Shown here piece after piece: positions 1 through 9,003 of a stretch of DNA of 64,000 bases (its first letter is position 1; each line of letters opens with the position of its first letter). The translations under genes and the position numbers were made by a program. The notes beneath the pieces were generated by a model, which was not told the origin of the DNA, did no database searches, and saw nothing but the letters and a program-made list of their open reading frames with translations. The stretch is from contig NZ_JAJMOX010000007.1 in assembly GCF_020991455.1 (NCBI RefSeq), forward strand, positions 1 through 64,000, written 5' to 3'. The stretch is from Flavobacterium sp. JAS (GTDB lineage Bacteria; Bacteroidota; Bacteroidia; Flavobacteriales; Flavobacteriaceae).

Positions 1-1756
1 GATAACCTCTCCCTAAACCTGCACCGGATATATAAAGCTTGCCGGTAACTCCTACCGGTAAAAGATTTAAACAATCATCTAATACATAAATCTGCGTGTT
101 CGAAATGGGTTGCCCAATTGGTAGAATTGTTCTATCGCTATCAGTCTCCGTTACTCTGTAACTTGAAACACAAACGGAACATTCTGTAGGACCATAGTCA
201 TTGTAATAGTCTATTCCTAATTCTACAATTTCTAAAGCTTTGCTTACATTTGGTAATTCACCTCCGGTAGTAATGCATCTTAATCCCGAAATATCCTCTT
301 TAGATAATAATGCTAAATAACTCGGAGAAAGAGCAAGTACTGATGATTTTGTTACTTTCAAAAAATTTACAAACTCATCCTTATCTTTTATCGTTTCTTC
401 AGTTGAAATACATAAAGCAGCTCCACTGTACAAACTCATCATAATTTCATAAACAGATACATCAAAAGCAACAGAAGCAAACCACACCACTCTATCTTTA
501 TCTGTAATATTTAAAGACTGAATCTGATGTAAAATCATATTCACATTACTCGTATGTTCAATCATAACGCCTTTGGGCTCTCCCGTTGAACCTGAAGTAT
601 AAATAATATAGGCCAGATTTTGAGATGAAAACTTTATATTGATGTTTTCAGTACTATAATCCTCTAACCTTACAGACTTAATATTTACGATATCACAATT
701 ATCAATTTGCAATTCAGAATTATCTGCAATCAATAATTTTAAACTACTGTCCTGAATTAAAAAATCAATTCTTTCCTGCGGATAATGAGTATCTATTGGC
801 AAATAAACTGCCCCTAACTTTAAGATCGCCAATAGAGCAATAATACTTGAATCGGATTTAGGTAAAAATACACCTATAATATCTTCTTTATTAATAGTGT
901 ATGCAGAAGAAATATAAAAAGCCAGTTGATTGGACTTCTCATTAAGTTCCTTATAAGTCAATTCTGTTCCTTCAAATACAACAGCAATATTATTTGGTGT
1001 TCTCTCTACTTGCTCTTCAAATAAATCTACAATTGTCTTATCACTAGGGTAATCTACCTTAGTATCATTGAATTCTAATAATAATTGTAATCTTTCTTTT
1101 TCAGATACTATATCGTATTCTGATAAATAAACTTCAATATTATTTTCTAAGTCGACTATAAAACGATTAAAATTCCTGATTAATAATTCTAATATTATTT
1201 TATCTACAAACCCCTCTAAATAATGTACTTGAATTTCAAAATCCTGATCTTCATTTATTTTCAAATCAAACAATATTCCATTACAATCAATATCGTTACT
1301 GGAATTTATATTAATAGAATAATTAGATAAAGGTCTTAAATCTTCTATACCACGTTTTTTAGCTACTATCTCATTATTGGAATCTGAATATTTTAAAGTT
1401 TCTAAAATTTCTGCTTTTACTTTTTGCAGGTACTCTTTGAATGATAATTTTAAATCAAAATGACATGATAATAACAAGGGTCTATTTTTATCATTAGAAC
1501 CTGTTACTATATAACCATCAAAATCGAGAATTAATTTATTTAGCAGAAAAGTATAAATTGCTGTTACAACAGTATATTGTGCTACTTCATTTTTATTCGT
1601 AAGTTTATTAAAATAATGTAGTTCATTGGCTTTAATAGAAAAGGAAGGAAGACATTTTTGTTCATTCCCTAACAATATAGTCTTACCTCTATTTAATATC
1701 TTTTTTTTCCAATAGTTAGTATATAAACTTGTTGATTTTAAATCCGAGTTATCCAT
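1..1756 (-). CDS. Nonribosomal peptide synthetase, half condensation domain plus adenylation domain (partial, runs off left edge)
   Basis: The gene starts with ATG at 1754-1756 and stays open to the window edge, giving about 585 residues. The first ~235 residues match only the C-terminal half of a condensation domain: they start just before the YW motif and contain no HHxxxDG. An adenylation domain follows (from about residue 240) with IYTSGSTGEPKGVMIEH (A3), YGPTE (A5) and the start of A6 at the edge. Binding-pocket positions read approximately D-V-Y-A-I-T-D-V-C, which I cannot assign to a substrate. It is the fourth gene of a minus-strand operon after the A-PCP protein, the TubC/C protein and a glycosyltransferase. 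The role in peptide synthesis is secure; the product is unknown. Confidence 0.93.
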   Translation of the reverse strand, partial: MDNSDLKSTSLYTNYWKKKILNRGKTILLGNEQKCLPSFSIKANELHYFNKLTNKNEVAQYTVVTAIYTFLLNKLILDFDGYIVTGSNDKNRPLLLSCHFDLKLSFKEYLQKVKAEILETLKYSDSNNEIVAKKRGIEDLRPLSNYSININSSNDIDCNGILFDLKINEDQDFEIQVHYLEGFVDKIILELLIRNFNRFIVDLENNIEVYLSEYDIVSEKERLQLLLEFNDTKVDYPSDKTIVDLFEEQVERTPNNIAVVFEGTELTYKELNEKSNQLAFYISSAYTINKEDIIGVFLPKSDSSIIALLAILKLGAVYLPIDTHYPQERIDFLIQDSSLKLLIADNSELQIDNCDIVNIKSVRLEDYSTENINIKFSSQNLAYIIYTSGSTGEPKGVMIEHTSNVNMILHQIQSLNITDKDRVVWFASVAFDVSVYEIMMSLYSGAALCISTEETIKDKDEFVNFLKVTKSSVLALSPSYLALLSKEDISGLRCITTGGELPNVSKALEIVELGIDYYNDYGPTECSVCVSSYRVTETDSDRTILPIGQPISNTQIYVLDDCLNLLPVGVTGKLYISGAGLGRGY

Positions 1757-1842
1757 TTGTTAAAAATTATGCATTATTAATAGGTAAATAAATGTTGTAA
1801 TTTTGTACTATAAAATTACTTCATCGATAAAAACTTAAAAAA

Positions 1843-2970
1843 CTATAAACCTCTTTCACTTAACACCTTAGCCATTCTATTGTTTTTTAAGAAGGATAAA
1901 ATTGCTTTCGACCAGGCAATACAATCAATTAATATTTTGACAATTGGGAAACTTAAAATTGTGGTGAGTTTCTTTTTATGTTCTGACAATTCGTTTGATG
2001 AAAAAAGAACAAAGCTTGCGCAAGAAATAAATCCGAACAAGTATATAATCAAGGTTGTAGGCAAGAAATAATTTATATTTATTGTAGCGACAATAACTAA
2101 TATTAGAGGTAAAAAAATTATAAATAACACCGTAATAAAGTCTAATATCACTCTTACTCCTAATATATTTAATTTTAACATTTGCGAATTATAATACCCA
2201 CTCTCTTTAACCAGAGTTTCAATATAACCCAGATTCCATCTAACGCGTTGTTTAATTAATTTACGGAGTGTTAAAGGAGGCCTTGTCAGAGTTAGTACAG
2301 AATCAACATATATGACTTTGTATCCTAATTTTAGTCCAATTACTGTAGCTTCTCTGTCTTCACCATTTCTTAAGCCACTATGATCATTATAAATCGTGTT
2401 TAATACATCTCGTCTAAAACACGATCCGGCACCCGGCATGACTGGCACACTTAGATCTTTTTGATGAAAAAAATATAGACTTCTTGCTAAAGAATACTCC
2501 AGTTTTTGCCAGTTAAACACAAATCCGGTACCTTCAAATGGAATCATTTTAAAATAGCATCCCATTACATTGGATTCCATTTCGTTAATAACTTTAAATG
2601 CCTCATGAAATCCTACTATATCTGTATCAAAGTCCGTCAAGATTACAAAATCATGAGAAATTACTTTACTCACTGAAAATAATGCTCCAACTTTTTGACC
2701 ATTTGGATTTACTGACGCAGCAAAAAAAGACTTTGGGTTTTGGTCTAAGAATAATTTAATTTTTTCCAGACTATTATCTGTTGAACCATCGTCAATAATT
2801 ATAACGTCCATATAATCCTTATATGTTTCCGCTATATTCATAAAATATTTTAAACGATTCTCAAGATTACAATTGGAATCTTCGTTAAATTGAGGTACTA
2901 GTAAAGCAATTCTATTTTGGGTATCAGGAAAGTCCCCAATAAATTCAGGTTTTAATATTTTATTTTTCAA
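1843..2970 (-). CDS. Membrane-associated family 2 glycosyltransferase inside the NRPS operon
   Basis: 375 residues. The GT-A fold is clear: IIIDDGSTDNS (D60/D61), TDFDTD near 112-117 as the metal-binding DxD, GEDREAT (E204/D205), and QRVRW at 241-245. The QxxRW motif is typical of processive or membrane glycan synthases such as cellulose and hyaluronan synthases. Two or three hydrophobic helices follow from about residue 270, which would anchor it in the inner membrane. It lies between NRPS genes with gaps of 86 bp and 57 bp, so it is probably co-transcribed and may glycosylate the peptide or its lipid carrier. That link is inference; an unrelated envelope glycan role is possible. Confidence 0.85.
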   Translation of the reverse strand: MKNKILKPEFIGDFPDTQNRIALLVPQFNEDSNCNLENRLKYFMNIAETYKDYMDVIIIDDGSTDNSLEKIKLFLDQNPKSFFAASVNPNGQKVGALFSVSKVISHDFVILTDFDTDIVGFHEAFKVINEMESNVMGCYFKMIPFEGTGFVFNWQKLEYSLARSLYFFHQKDLSVPVMPGAGSCFRRDVLNTIYNDHSGLRNGEDREATVIGLKLGYKVIYVDSVLTLTRPPLTLRKLIKQRVRWNLGYIETLVKESGYYNSQMLKLNILGVRVILDFITVLFIIFLPLILVIVATININYFLPTTLIIYLFGFISCASFVLFSSNELSEHKKKLTTILSFPIVKILIDCIAWSKAILSFLKNNRMAKVLSERGL

Positions 2971-3027
2971 AAGAACTTTGTATTAATCTTTATTACTTGT
3001 ATCTATAAACTTATTCTGGTCCCAATA

Positions 3028-4623
3028 TTATATTTGGTTAAAATCGATATCACTTAATTTTTTAGAAATAAAATCAATATAATCGAGTATGAAATTTTCA
3101 ATTCCTAAAGAGTCATATCGACTACTGTCGTAAACTACATTTAGCTGTAAATTATCGCCTGTATTAACAAACCATAATTCCATATCAATTGCCATAATAG
3201 GATCTTTATCATCTACAATTTCTCTGTACTCAACATTGGGTCTTTGAATTATATCCTGGTAATCTGATTTATTCAAATAATTTCCTTGTGCATCATCATA
3301 TTGCATATTAATCTTCCAAAATCCTCCAGTAAGAGATTGGTTGGGAAACAATTTTTTTTCAATTGAGTCCATTAAGGAAGTCGCATGATAATCATTCATG
3401 TCAGTATTGGATTGTTTAACTTTCTTAACCATATTGATGAAATCATCTTTCTCATCAAAAATTGTTCGAATCAAAACTGTTTTTGCATAACATCCAATTT
3501 GATTTTCAGAAATCTCAAAATTTCTCCCAAATGAATATGTCCCAAATAACATATCCCTTTGATTTGTTTTATGTTTAAAATATGCTTTAAAGGAAGTTTG
3601 CAAAACGACAAATAAACTGGTAGACTCTTTTTTTGCTATCAATTTCATGTTTTTGAAAAGGTCTTCCGGATAATCAAATATTTTTGACTCTTTTATTCTC
3701 TCAGCATCTTTATTTACGACTTTAGTAGTACATGGAATAATTAATTCATCAGGCAAATTAGGATATAAATCATTCCAATAATCGCGATCTGAATCAGCAT
3801 TAGTTTCAATAAATTTATTGATTAAATAAAGGTTTTCTTTTAAATGATATTTTAGTTTAGGCAACTCTGGCTGTCTGTTTTGTAAAAACGAGTTATACGT
3901 TACCATAAAATCTCTTAAAAGAATTTGTTTTGAATATATATCCGAAATAACATGATGTATATTAAATGAAATAACAAATTTTTTATCTTCGATTTGAATC
4001 AAACGAGCCAAAATTAGGGGGCCGGTACTCAAATCAAATTTATGTTCAATAAATCGTCTAATTCCTTTTAATTCAGATTCGCTGATCTCCTGACCTCTTA
4101 AATCGATATATTCAGTATGCTCTAAAATACTCTGATTAGATACTTTCATGTAAAACTTCTCATTGATCTTATGAAAAGTAGTTCGCAAGCTTTCATTTCG
4201 ATTAATTAGAAATAAAATCGATTTATTAAAGACATCCTTATCAAATTCACCTAAAATTTCATAGCTGAATTTTATCGTACCGTGATCTTTATTCTTTTCC
4301 TTATATTCCTGATCCGCACTATCATCAACCCAGTATTTTTCTGTAGGAGTTATAAAATAATGGTCTTCTCCATCATGAAATATTTTTGTTGCTTCAATTT
4401 TATTTTGATCTGCTGACTGTATATTTTCTTTTTTAGAAAAACCTTCAAAATAGGAGATTAAATCCGGCTTATGTAATTTTATTTTACTAATTAAACCTGG
4501 GCTTATTTCTACACCTTTAGGATATTTGATATAAATCTCTTTATCTTCATAATAAATTTTCCCTCCTTCTTTGTTTAGTTCTTTTATTAAATCAAAAGCT
4601 TTTATTTCTGTATTTTCTATCAT
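3028..4623 (-). CDS. Stand-alone NRPS condensation protein with N-terminal TubC docking domain
   Basis: 531 residues. Residues 5-60 look like a TubC_N docking domain (FDLIKELNKEGGKIYYEDKE, then PKGVEISPGLISKIKLHKPDLI). Residues 90-525 form a condensation domain: ITPTEKYW at the front, RNESLRTTFH near 142-151, and HHVISDI at 223-229. This keeps both His and the Asp of HHxxxDG but has Ile in place of Gly. No A or PCP domain is attached, so it must act in trans between carrier proteins. Its docking domain probably receives the upstream A-PCP partner, whose gene ends 29 bp before it. Catalytic competence with the Gly-to-Ile change is uncertain. Confidence 0.88.
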   Translation of the reverse strand: MIENTEIKAFDLIKELNKEGGKIYYEDKEIYIKYPKGVEISPGLISKIKLHKPDLISYFEGFSKKENIQSADQNKIEATKIFHDGEDHYFITPTEKYWVDDSADQEYKEKNKDHGTIKFSYEILGEFDKDVFNKSILFLINRNESLRTTFHKINEKFYMKVSNQSILEHTEYIDLRGQEISESELKGIRRFIEHKFDLSTGPLILARLIQIEDKKFVISFNIHHVISDIYSKQILLRDFMVTYNSFLQNRQPELPKLKYHLKENLYLINKFIETNADSDRDYWNDLYPNLPDELIIPCTTKVVNKDAERIKESKIFDYPEDLFKNMKLIAKKESTSLFVVLQTSFKAYFKHKTNQRDMLFGTYSFGRNFEISENQIGCYAKTVLIRTIFDEKDDFINMVKKVKQSNTDMNDYHATSLMDSIEKKLFPNQSLTGGFWKINMQYDDAQGNYLNKSDYQDIIQRPNVEYREIVDDKDPIMAIDMELWFVNTGDNLQLNVVYDSSRYDSLGIENFILDYIDFISKKLSDIDFNQI

Positions 4624-4652
4624 TTAAATGTCGTGTGATTTTAATTCTATTA

Positions 4653-6410
4653 TTACAATTTTAAACTATCAAATTTATCTGATACAATTTCTTCATTTTC
4701 ATACATTGTTTCAATAAATTCGGCCAATTCATATACAGTTATAAATCGATATAATATTTTTAATGAAACGTTTATTTCAAATTCATTATTTATTTTAAAT
4801 AAAATTCTCGTCATCCTTAAACTATTCCCTCCGAGATCAAAAAAATCATCATGCACACCAATACGGTCACCTACTAAAACATCTTGCCATATTGCTGCTA
4901 ATCGTTTTTCGGTTTCACTCTTTGGCGCAACATATTCTACTCCGGTTTCAAGGCTTAAACCTCCCAGAGATGGCAACATACGCTTGTCAACTTTTCCACT
5001 GTTTGTTAAGGGAATGTATTCCAATCGAACATAATGTCCCGGAATCATGTAATCTGGAAGATCCTGACCTAAATATGTCCTCAAAGTCTTGATGTCATAC
5101 TCTTTATTTGAAACAAAATATGCAATAAGCTCTGTTACTAAATCATCTTTTATATGGGGTAAAACTACAGCATCAGTGATCTCTGGAACGCGAAGTAATA
5201 TACTTTCGATCTCTCCAACCTCAATACGATAACCTCTAACTTTCAACTGATCGTCTTTCCTTCCCATGTACTCAATACGGCCATCAGCGAGCCATCTGCC
5301 CAAGTCACCCGTTTTGTACAAACGATCTCCTTCTATAAATGGACTCTTTATGAATTTCTCCATGGTCAATTCAGGAAGATTTAAGTAACCACGAGCAAGA
5401 CCTGAACCTCCTATGTGCAATTCTCCAGCTACACCTATGGGTTGAGGCAGCAATTTATCGTTCAATATATAGATGTATTCATTCTCAAAAGGCTTTCCTA
5501 TAGAAAGCTTATTAGTTGATTTAATATCAAGAAAGGTGCTCCAAATTGTAGTTTCTGTAGGACCATAAACATTTATAGTCTCTAAATTTGTATGTTCGCT
5601 TAAGAGATTATACATTTCTTTTGGAAATGCTTCACCACCTACCAATAATTTCTGAAGATGCAGAAGAGGTGATTTAAACAATGTATTGGATATCTGTTGT
5701 AGTCTCGAAGGTGTAAGCTGCAATACTTCAACCTTATTTTTTATTATTTCTTCAACAAATAAATCAGGATCAAATAATTTGTCTTCTGATATCAAAATCA
5801 TTTTTTTTCCTAAACATATTGTACCGAATATCTCAAGTACCGAGATATCAAAAGTCACGTTTGTTGTAGCTGCAACAATATTTAAATCTTCAAAACCTAA
5901 TTGAACATCAATGCGTCTTAAAAATGAAACGACGCTTCTATGTTCAATCATAACTCCTTTAGGTTTTCCTGTAGATCCTGAAGTGTAAATTACATATGCA
6001 AGATTTCTAGATGAAACCAATACATTGATTGGCTTACTATCAGAATAACCAGAAGATACTAAATGAAACTTCTCTAAGAATTCTTCATTTATAATTGTCT
6101 TACATTTTGTATCTTTTTCAATAAAATCCTGACGCTGCTTGGGGTAATGAAGATCAATAGGTACGTAAGCTGCGCCTGATTTTAATATCCCTAACAATGA
6201 AATTATCATCCATTCATCCCGATTTAATTTTATTCCAACTAAATCTTCCGGTTGAATTTCACAATTTTCTAAAAGGTAATTAGCTAATTGATTTGAACTA
6301 TCATCTAAAAATTTATATGTCAAACACTTACCTTCAACAACTAAAGCTATACTATTTGGTATTTTTATAACTTGTTGGTTAAATAAGTCTATTATCGTAT
6401 TCTCATCCAT
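4653..6410 (-). CDS. NRPS adenylation-thiolation protein, predicted glycine-activating
   Basis: 585 residues and first gene of the operon. The adenylation domain (about 1-490) shows IYTSGSTGKPKGVMIEH (A3), YGPTETTIW (A5), YKTGDLGRW (A7), GRKDDQLKVRGYRIEVGEIE (A8) and NSGKVDKR (A10 Lys). A carrier domain follows with FFDLGGNSLR, the phosphopantetheine Ser being S530. Aligning the pocket to GrsA by eye gives D-I-L-Q-L-G-V-I-W-K, essentially the published glycine signature DILQLGLIWK. There is no condensation domain, so it fits an initiation module that loads glycine. The acidic C-terminal tail could be the docking peptide for the TubC domain of the next protein. Domain calls are firm; substrate is a strong prediction. 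Confidence 0.92.
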   Translation of the reverse strand: MDENTIIDLFNQQVIKIPNSIALVVEGKCLTYKFLDDSSNQLANYLLENCEIQPEDLVGIKLNRDEWMIISLLGILKSGAAYVPIDLHYPKQRQDFIEKDTKCKTIINEEFLEKFHLVSSGYSDSKPINVLVSSRNLAYVIYTSGSTGKPKGVMIEHRSVVSFLRRIDVQLGFEDLNIVAATTNVTFDISVLEIFGTICLGKKMILISEDKLFDPDLFVEEIIKNKVEVLQLTPSRLQQISNTLFKSPLLHLQKLLVGGEAFPKEMYNLLSEHTNLETINVYGPTETTIWSTFLDIKSTNKLSIGKPFENEYIYILNDKLLPQPIGVAGELHIGGSGLARGYLNLPELTMEKFIKSPFIEGDRLYKTGDLGRWLADGRIEYMGRKDDQLKVRGYRIEVGEIESILLRVPEITDAVVLPHIKDDLVTELIAYFVSNKEYDIKTLRTYLGQDLPDYMIPGHYVRLEYIPLTNSGKVDKRMLPSLGGLSLETGVEYVAPKSETEKRLAAIWQDVLVGDRIGVHDDFFDLGGNSLRMTRILFKINNEFEINVSLKILYRFITVYELAEFIETMYENEEIVSDKFDSLKL

Positions 6411-7158
6411 AAATTTTACATCCTACTTTTTAAAGCACAATTTTATATTTTGTTTAACTTTACAATAGCACAATATTCTGCGCTTTAGTTACTAATTATG
6501 CTAATATTTTACCTAAATTATTATGAATATAATCTGAATATTCATAATTGATTTTGCTAATGTAAAACGATTATTAAGGAGATCTTTACGGCTTTCCACA
6601 TTCAGATGTGTTTTTTTTTACAAAACATAAAAATCATCTTTTGAAAATGTAGCAAAGCATTGTAATAGATTAATTTAGTCTTTCTTACAGAAAAAATTAA
6701 ATTAAGTTTATTTTACATATTTCACAAAATAAACGATAAAAGTGTAAAATTTTAGCCATCTAGAAGCGAAGATAACGTTTGCGGAACCCTTCTCTATTGC
6801 ACAAAAGATTCATTTCCAATTTCACATTTGAAAAAAAGGTTGAACTATTGGTACTATTAATTAACCTAATTAAAATTTCAAATATTTTTTTTTATAAATC
6901 CACTTCTACCACTTAATTAATATATTCTTAGAAAAAGTGTTATTACAGTTTAACAAAATTCTACGTCTTAACTAAAAACGATAAAGTCTGTTTGTTTGTT
7001 AGTTGTTTTAAAATTTTGTTCAGATTCGTATCTTTATTGTACCTCAAAATCAATTCGTTACGATCAATATAAGATTTAGACAAATCATGTCCCTTAAGTC
7101 CCCTTAAAGGTACTTAAGCTCTCCTATTGAGAAAATACTGGGGCAAATTACAAAGTAG
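6411..7158. other. Non-coding region upstream of the NRPS operon
   Basis: About 750 bp of very AT-rich DNA with no credible gene on either strand. It must contain the NRPS operon promoter, but no good TTG/TAnnTTTG pair was found close to the start. The only clear structure is the inverted repeat at 6520-6548. A short inverted pair (CTTAAGT...ACTTAAG) lies near 7087-7112, just before the mobile-element debris. Confidence 0.5.
6520..6548. promoter_or_regulatory. 11-bp inverted repeat upstream of the NRPS operon
   Basis: ATTATGAATAT and ATATTCATAAT are perfect complements separated by 7 bp, about 110 bp upstream of the first NRPS gene. The position and symmetry suit a regulator binding site. 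There is no U tract for a terminator. The function is inferred. Confidence 0.4.
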
Positions 7159-7290
7159 ATGAGCTCAAATATACAAGTAACCAGAATCTGCCAATTTTGC
7201 GAAAAAGAATTTACTGCAAAAACGACAAAGACAAAGTTTTGTTCTTTAACCTGCGGCAGTAATGCCTACAAAAAAAGAACAAGACAGTAA
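7159..7290 (+). pseudogene. Truncated excisionase-like zinc-ribbon protein (mobile-element remnant)
   Basis: A 43-codon open frame starts MSSNIQVTRICQFCEKEF and has two cysteine pairs, C11/C14 and C28/C32. This matches the N-terminal zinc-ribbon segment, as I remember it, of helix-turn-helix excisionase-like proteins in Bacteroidota mobilisable elements (RIC.xC..EF.AKTT.T..CS..C). Those proteins continue into a HTH domain of about 60 further residues, which is absent: the frame stops after RTRQ. An IS6 remnant begins 6 bp downstream. I read it as a decayed fragment left by a mobile element, though a free-standing small protein cannot be excluded. Confidence 0.55.
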
Positions 7291-7295
7291 AAAAT

Positions 7296-7588
7296 GGTTC
7301 TGTCTCATCTGTCAGAATCAAATATAAGATTTTAAGTAATTTAAAAGCCAATCAGTCAATTTACAGAAAGATTTAAACATAGTTAGCCCGCTGAATATTA
7401 GCATGATCAACAGAAACTCCTCGCATTTTCACGATCTCTTCAACATCCCGATAACTTAATGTAAACCTAAGCTTAAAATATACTGCCTACAGTATAATAG
7501 ACTTTGGATAGCTATGACCTTTCGTATTCATGAGTTTAAGAATTTAAAAAAGGTAAAGATAAAACTTAGCTTTAGATGCGACAGAACC
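7296..7588 (-). mobile_element. Internally deleted IS6-family insertion sequence with both terminal repeats
   Basis: The ends are inverted copies: GGTTCTGTCTCATCTGTCAG at 7296-7315 and, read on the minus strand from 7588, GGTTCTGTCGCATC. GGTTCTGT is the usual terminus of IS6/IS26-type elements. Only 293 bp remain of the usual ~800 bp, and the inner part of the transposase gene is missing. No 8-bp target duplication is visible, so flanking DNA has probably been rearranged. It could still be mobilised in trans if an active relative exists in the genome. Confidence 0.75.
7373..7531 (-). pseudogene. IS6-family transposase N-terminal fragment with internal stop
   Basis: Reading from ATG at 7529-7531 gives MNTKGHSYPKSIIL, then a TAG, then AVYFKLRFTLSYRDVEEI and further family-typical sequence, ending NIQRANYV-stop. 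The family sequence at the stop position is normally Gln, so CAG to TAG is the likely nonsense change. The DDE catalytic domain is absent. The fragment lies inside the terminal repeats of the IS remnant and is non-functional. Confidence 0.75.
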
Positions 7589-7599
7589 TCAATATTTCC

Positions 7600-8961
7600 T
7601 TATAGATTATTTTTTAAGACTTTATTCATTATATATCGAAATCTTAAATACAGTAAGACAGATGATGTTAATAAACCAAGGGTCAGACCATACCAAATTC
7701 CTTTTACCCCTCCGTTGAAATAAATACCAAAGACATAAGCTACAGGCAGACCAATAAGCCAATAAGCAATAAAGGTTATAAAAGTTGGAATATTGACATC
7801 TCCCATTCCTCTTAATGTACCTAGTCCAACCACCTGTGTACCATCAAAGAGTTGGAATAGTGCGGCAATTATCAATAATTGTGCAGCCAGCGCTACAACA
7901 TTTATGTCATTTGTTATTAAGTAAGGTAAAGATTGATTAAAGAGTGTGAAAATTACAGCAAAGAACATCATGAAAATGATAACTAAATGATAGGACGCCA
8001 AAGCAAACTTCTGAAGTCTTTTGTAGTTCTGATTTCCAAAACTATTTCCAACTTTAATAGTTGCAGCCGATGCAATTCCTCCTGCCATCATGTAGGTCAT
8101 TGCTGCAAGGGTTATTGCTGTCTGATGGGCAGCCTGTTCTATTGCGCCTATATGACCAGCCATTAAAGCAGCAACTGCAAATGCTCCTATTTCGAACACA
8201 TACTGCATGGCCACAGGCAATCCTATTTTTACCACTTTTGCGATTTTTGAAAAATCAATAAACTTAACCGAGAAATGGTGCAGATAAACTCTAAAATTTT
8301 CTGATCGAAGCACATACCACATCATAACCAGCATCATTAAAACCCGATCTATCAATGTTGCAATTCCAACTCCTTGAACTCCCATCGGCTCAATCCCAAA
8401 CATTCCTTTTACCAGAATAACTGCGATAATTACGTTGAGCACATTTCCCCATATCGTTATGGACATTGCTTGTTTTGTAAAACCCAGCCCTTCTGCAAAC
8501 TGTTTGAAAGTTTGAAATATCATTAAAGGCAAAATAGATAAACTTAAAATAAGTAAATACGGTTTTGCTGTTTCTACTACCTGAGGATCCTGATCTGCAT
8601 GCTGCATAGCAAACATAGAACCATAGTACACTGCTAAAAAAAGTACAATTGCAGCTGCAACATTAAGCCATAAGCTGTTTGAGAGAAGCTCTGCACATTC
8701 CTTAAAATTTGATTTTCCATTTTCTTGTGCAATTAAAGGTGTTAATCCATAGGCAACCCCTAATCCAATGACCAAAACTACCATGAAAACAGAATGAACC
8801 AGCGAGACTGCTGCCAATGATATAGTTCCTGCATAATGCCCTATGATTACTGTATCTAGAGTCTGCACCAGAGTATGTCCCAGTTGAGAAATTACAACAG
8901 GCCCTGCAAGTGCTATCGTACTTTGGTAATATATCTTATTGGATTTGTATTTTTTGATCAT
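7600..8961 (-). CDS. MATE-family multidrug/metabolite efflux transporter
   Basis: From ATG at 8959-8961 (MIKKYKSNKIYYQ) the protein has about 453 residues and 12 hydrophobic segments, the normal MATE size. The opening STIALAGPVVISQLGHTLVQTLDTVIIGHYAG is the typical first helix, and the second half repeats the pattern. An upstream ATG at 9027 would add 22 non-family residues and cover possible regulatory repeats, so I prefer the inner start. It would export drugs or metabolites from the cytoplasm by ion antiport. An AraC-type regulator lies directly upstream on the same strand and an inverted repeat sits between them. It could export the NRPS product, but the IS debris between the two makes this speculative. 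Confidence 0.93.
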   Translation of the reverse strand: MIKKYKSNKIYYQSTIALAGPVVISQLGHTLVQTLDTVIIGHYAGTISLAAVSLVHSVFMVVLVIGLGVAYGLTPLIAQENGKSNFKECAELLSNSLWLNVAAAIVLFLAVYYGSMFAMQHADQDPQVVETAKPYLLILSLSILPLMIFQTFKQFAEGLGFTKQAMSITIWGNVLNVIIAVILVKGMFGIEPMGVQGVGIATLIDRVLMMLVMMWYVLRSENFRVYLHHFSVKFIDFSKIAKVVKIGLPVAMQYVFEIGAFAVAALMAGHIGAIEQAAHQTAITLAAMTYMMAGGIASAATIKVGNSFGNQNYKRLQKFALASYHLVIIFMMFFAVIFTLFNQSLPYLITNDINVVALAAQLLIIAALFQLFDGTQVVGLGTLRGMGDVNIPTFITFIAYWLIGLPVAYVFGIYFNGGVKGIWYGLTLGLLTSSVLLYLRFRYIMNKVLKNNL

Positions 8962-8974
8962 ATTAAAAATTTGA

Positions 8975-8988
8975 CTGCCTCGAGGCAG
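8975..8988. promoter_or_regulatory. 14-bp perfect palindrome before the MATE gene
   Basis: CTGCCTCGAGGCAG is a perfect GC-rich palindrome in AT-rich surroundings, 14 bp upstream of the preferred MATE start. It could be a repressor site or a leader hairpin. It would lie within the coding region if the upstream start were used. Confidence 0.35.
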
Positions 8989-9003
8989 ATTTAAATGTAT
9001 TGA

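Noticed and set aside
7287..7597. 8-bp target-site duplication around the IS6 remnant
   Set aside because: The 8 bases outside each terminus do not match.
7514..7723. 69-codon plus-strand frame
   Set aside because: It lies across the IS6 remnant end and antisense to the MATE 3' end, both better supported by family matches on the minus strand.
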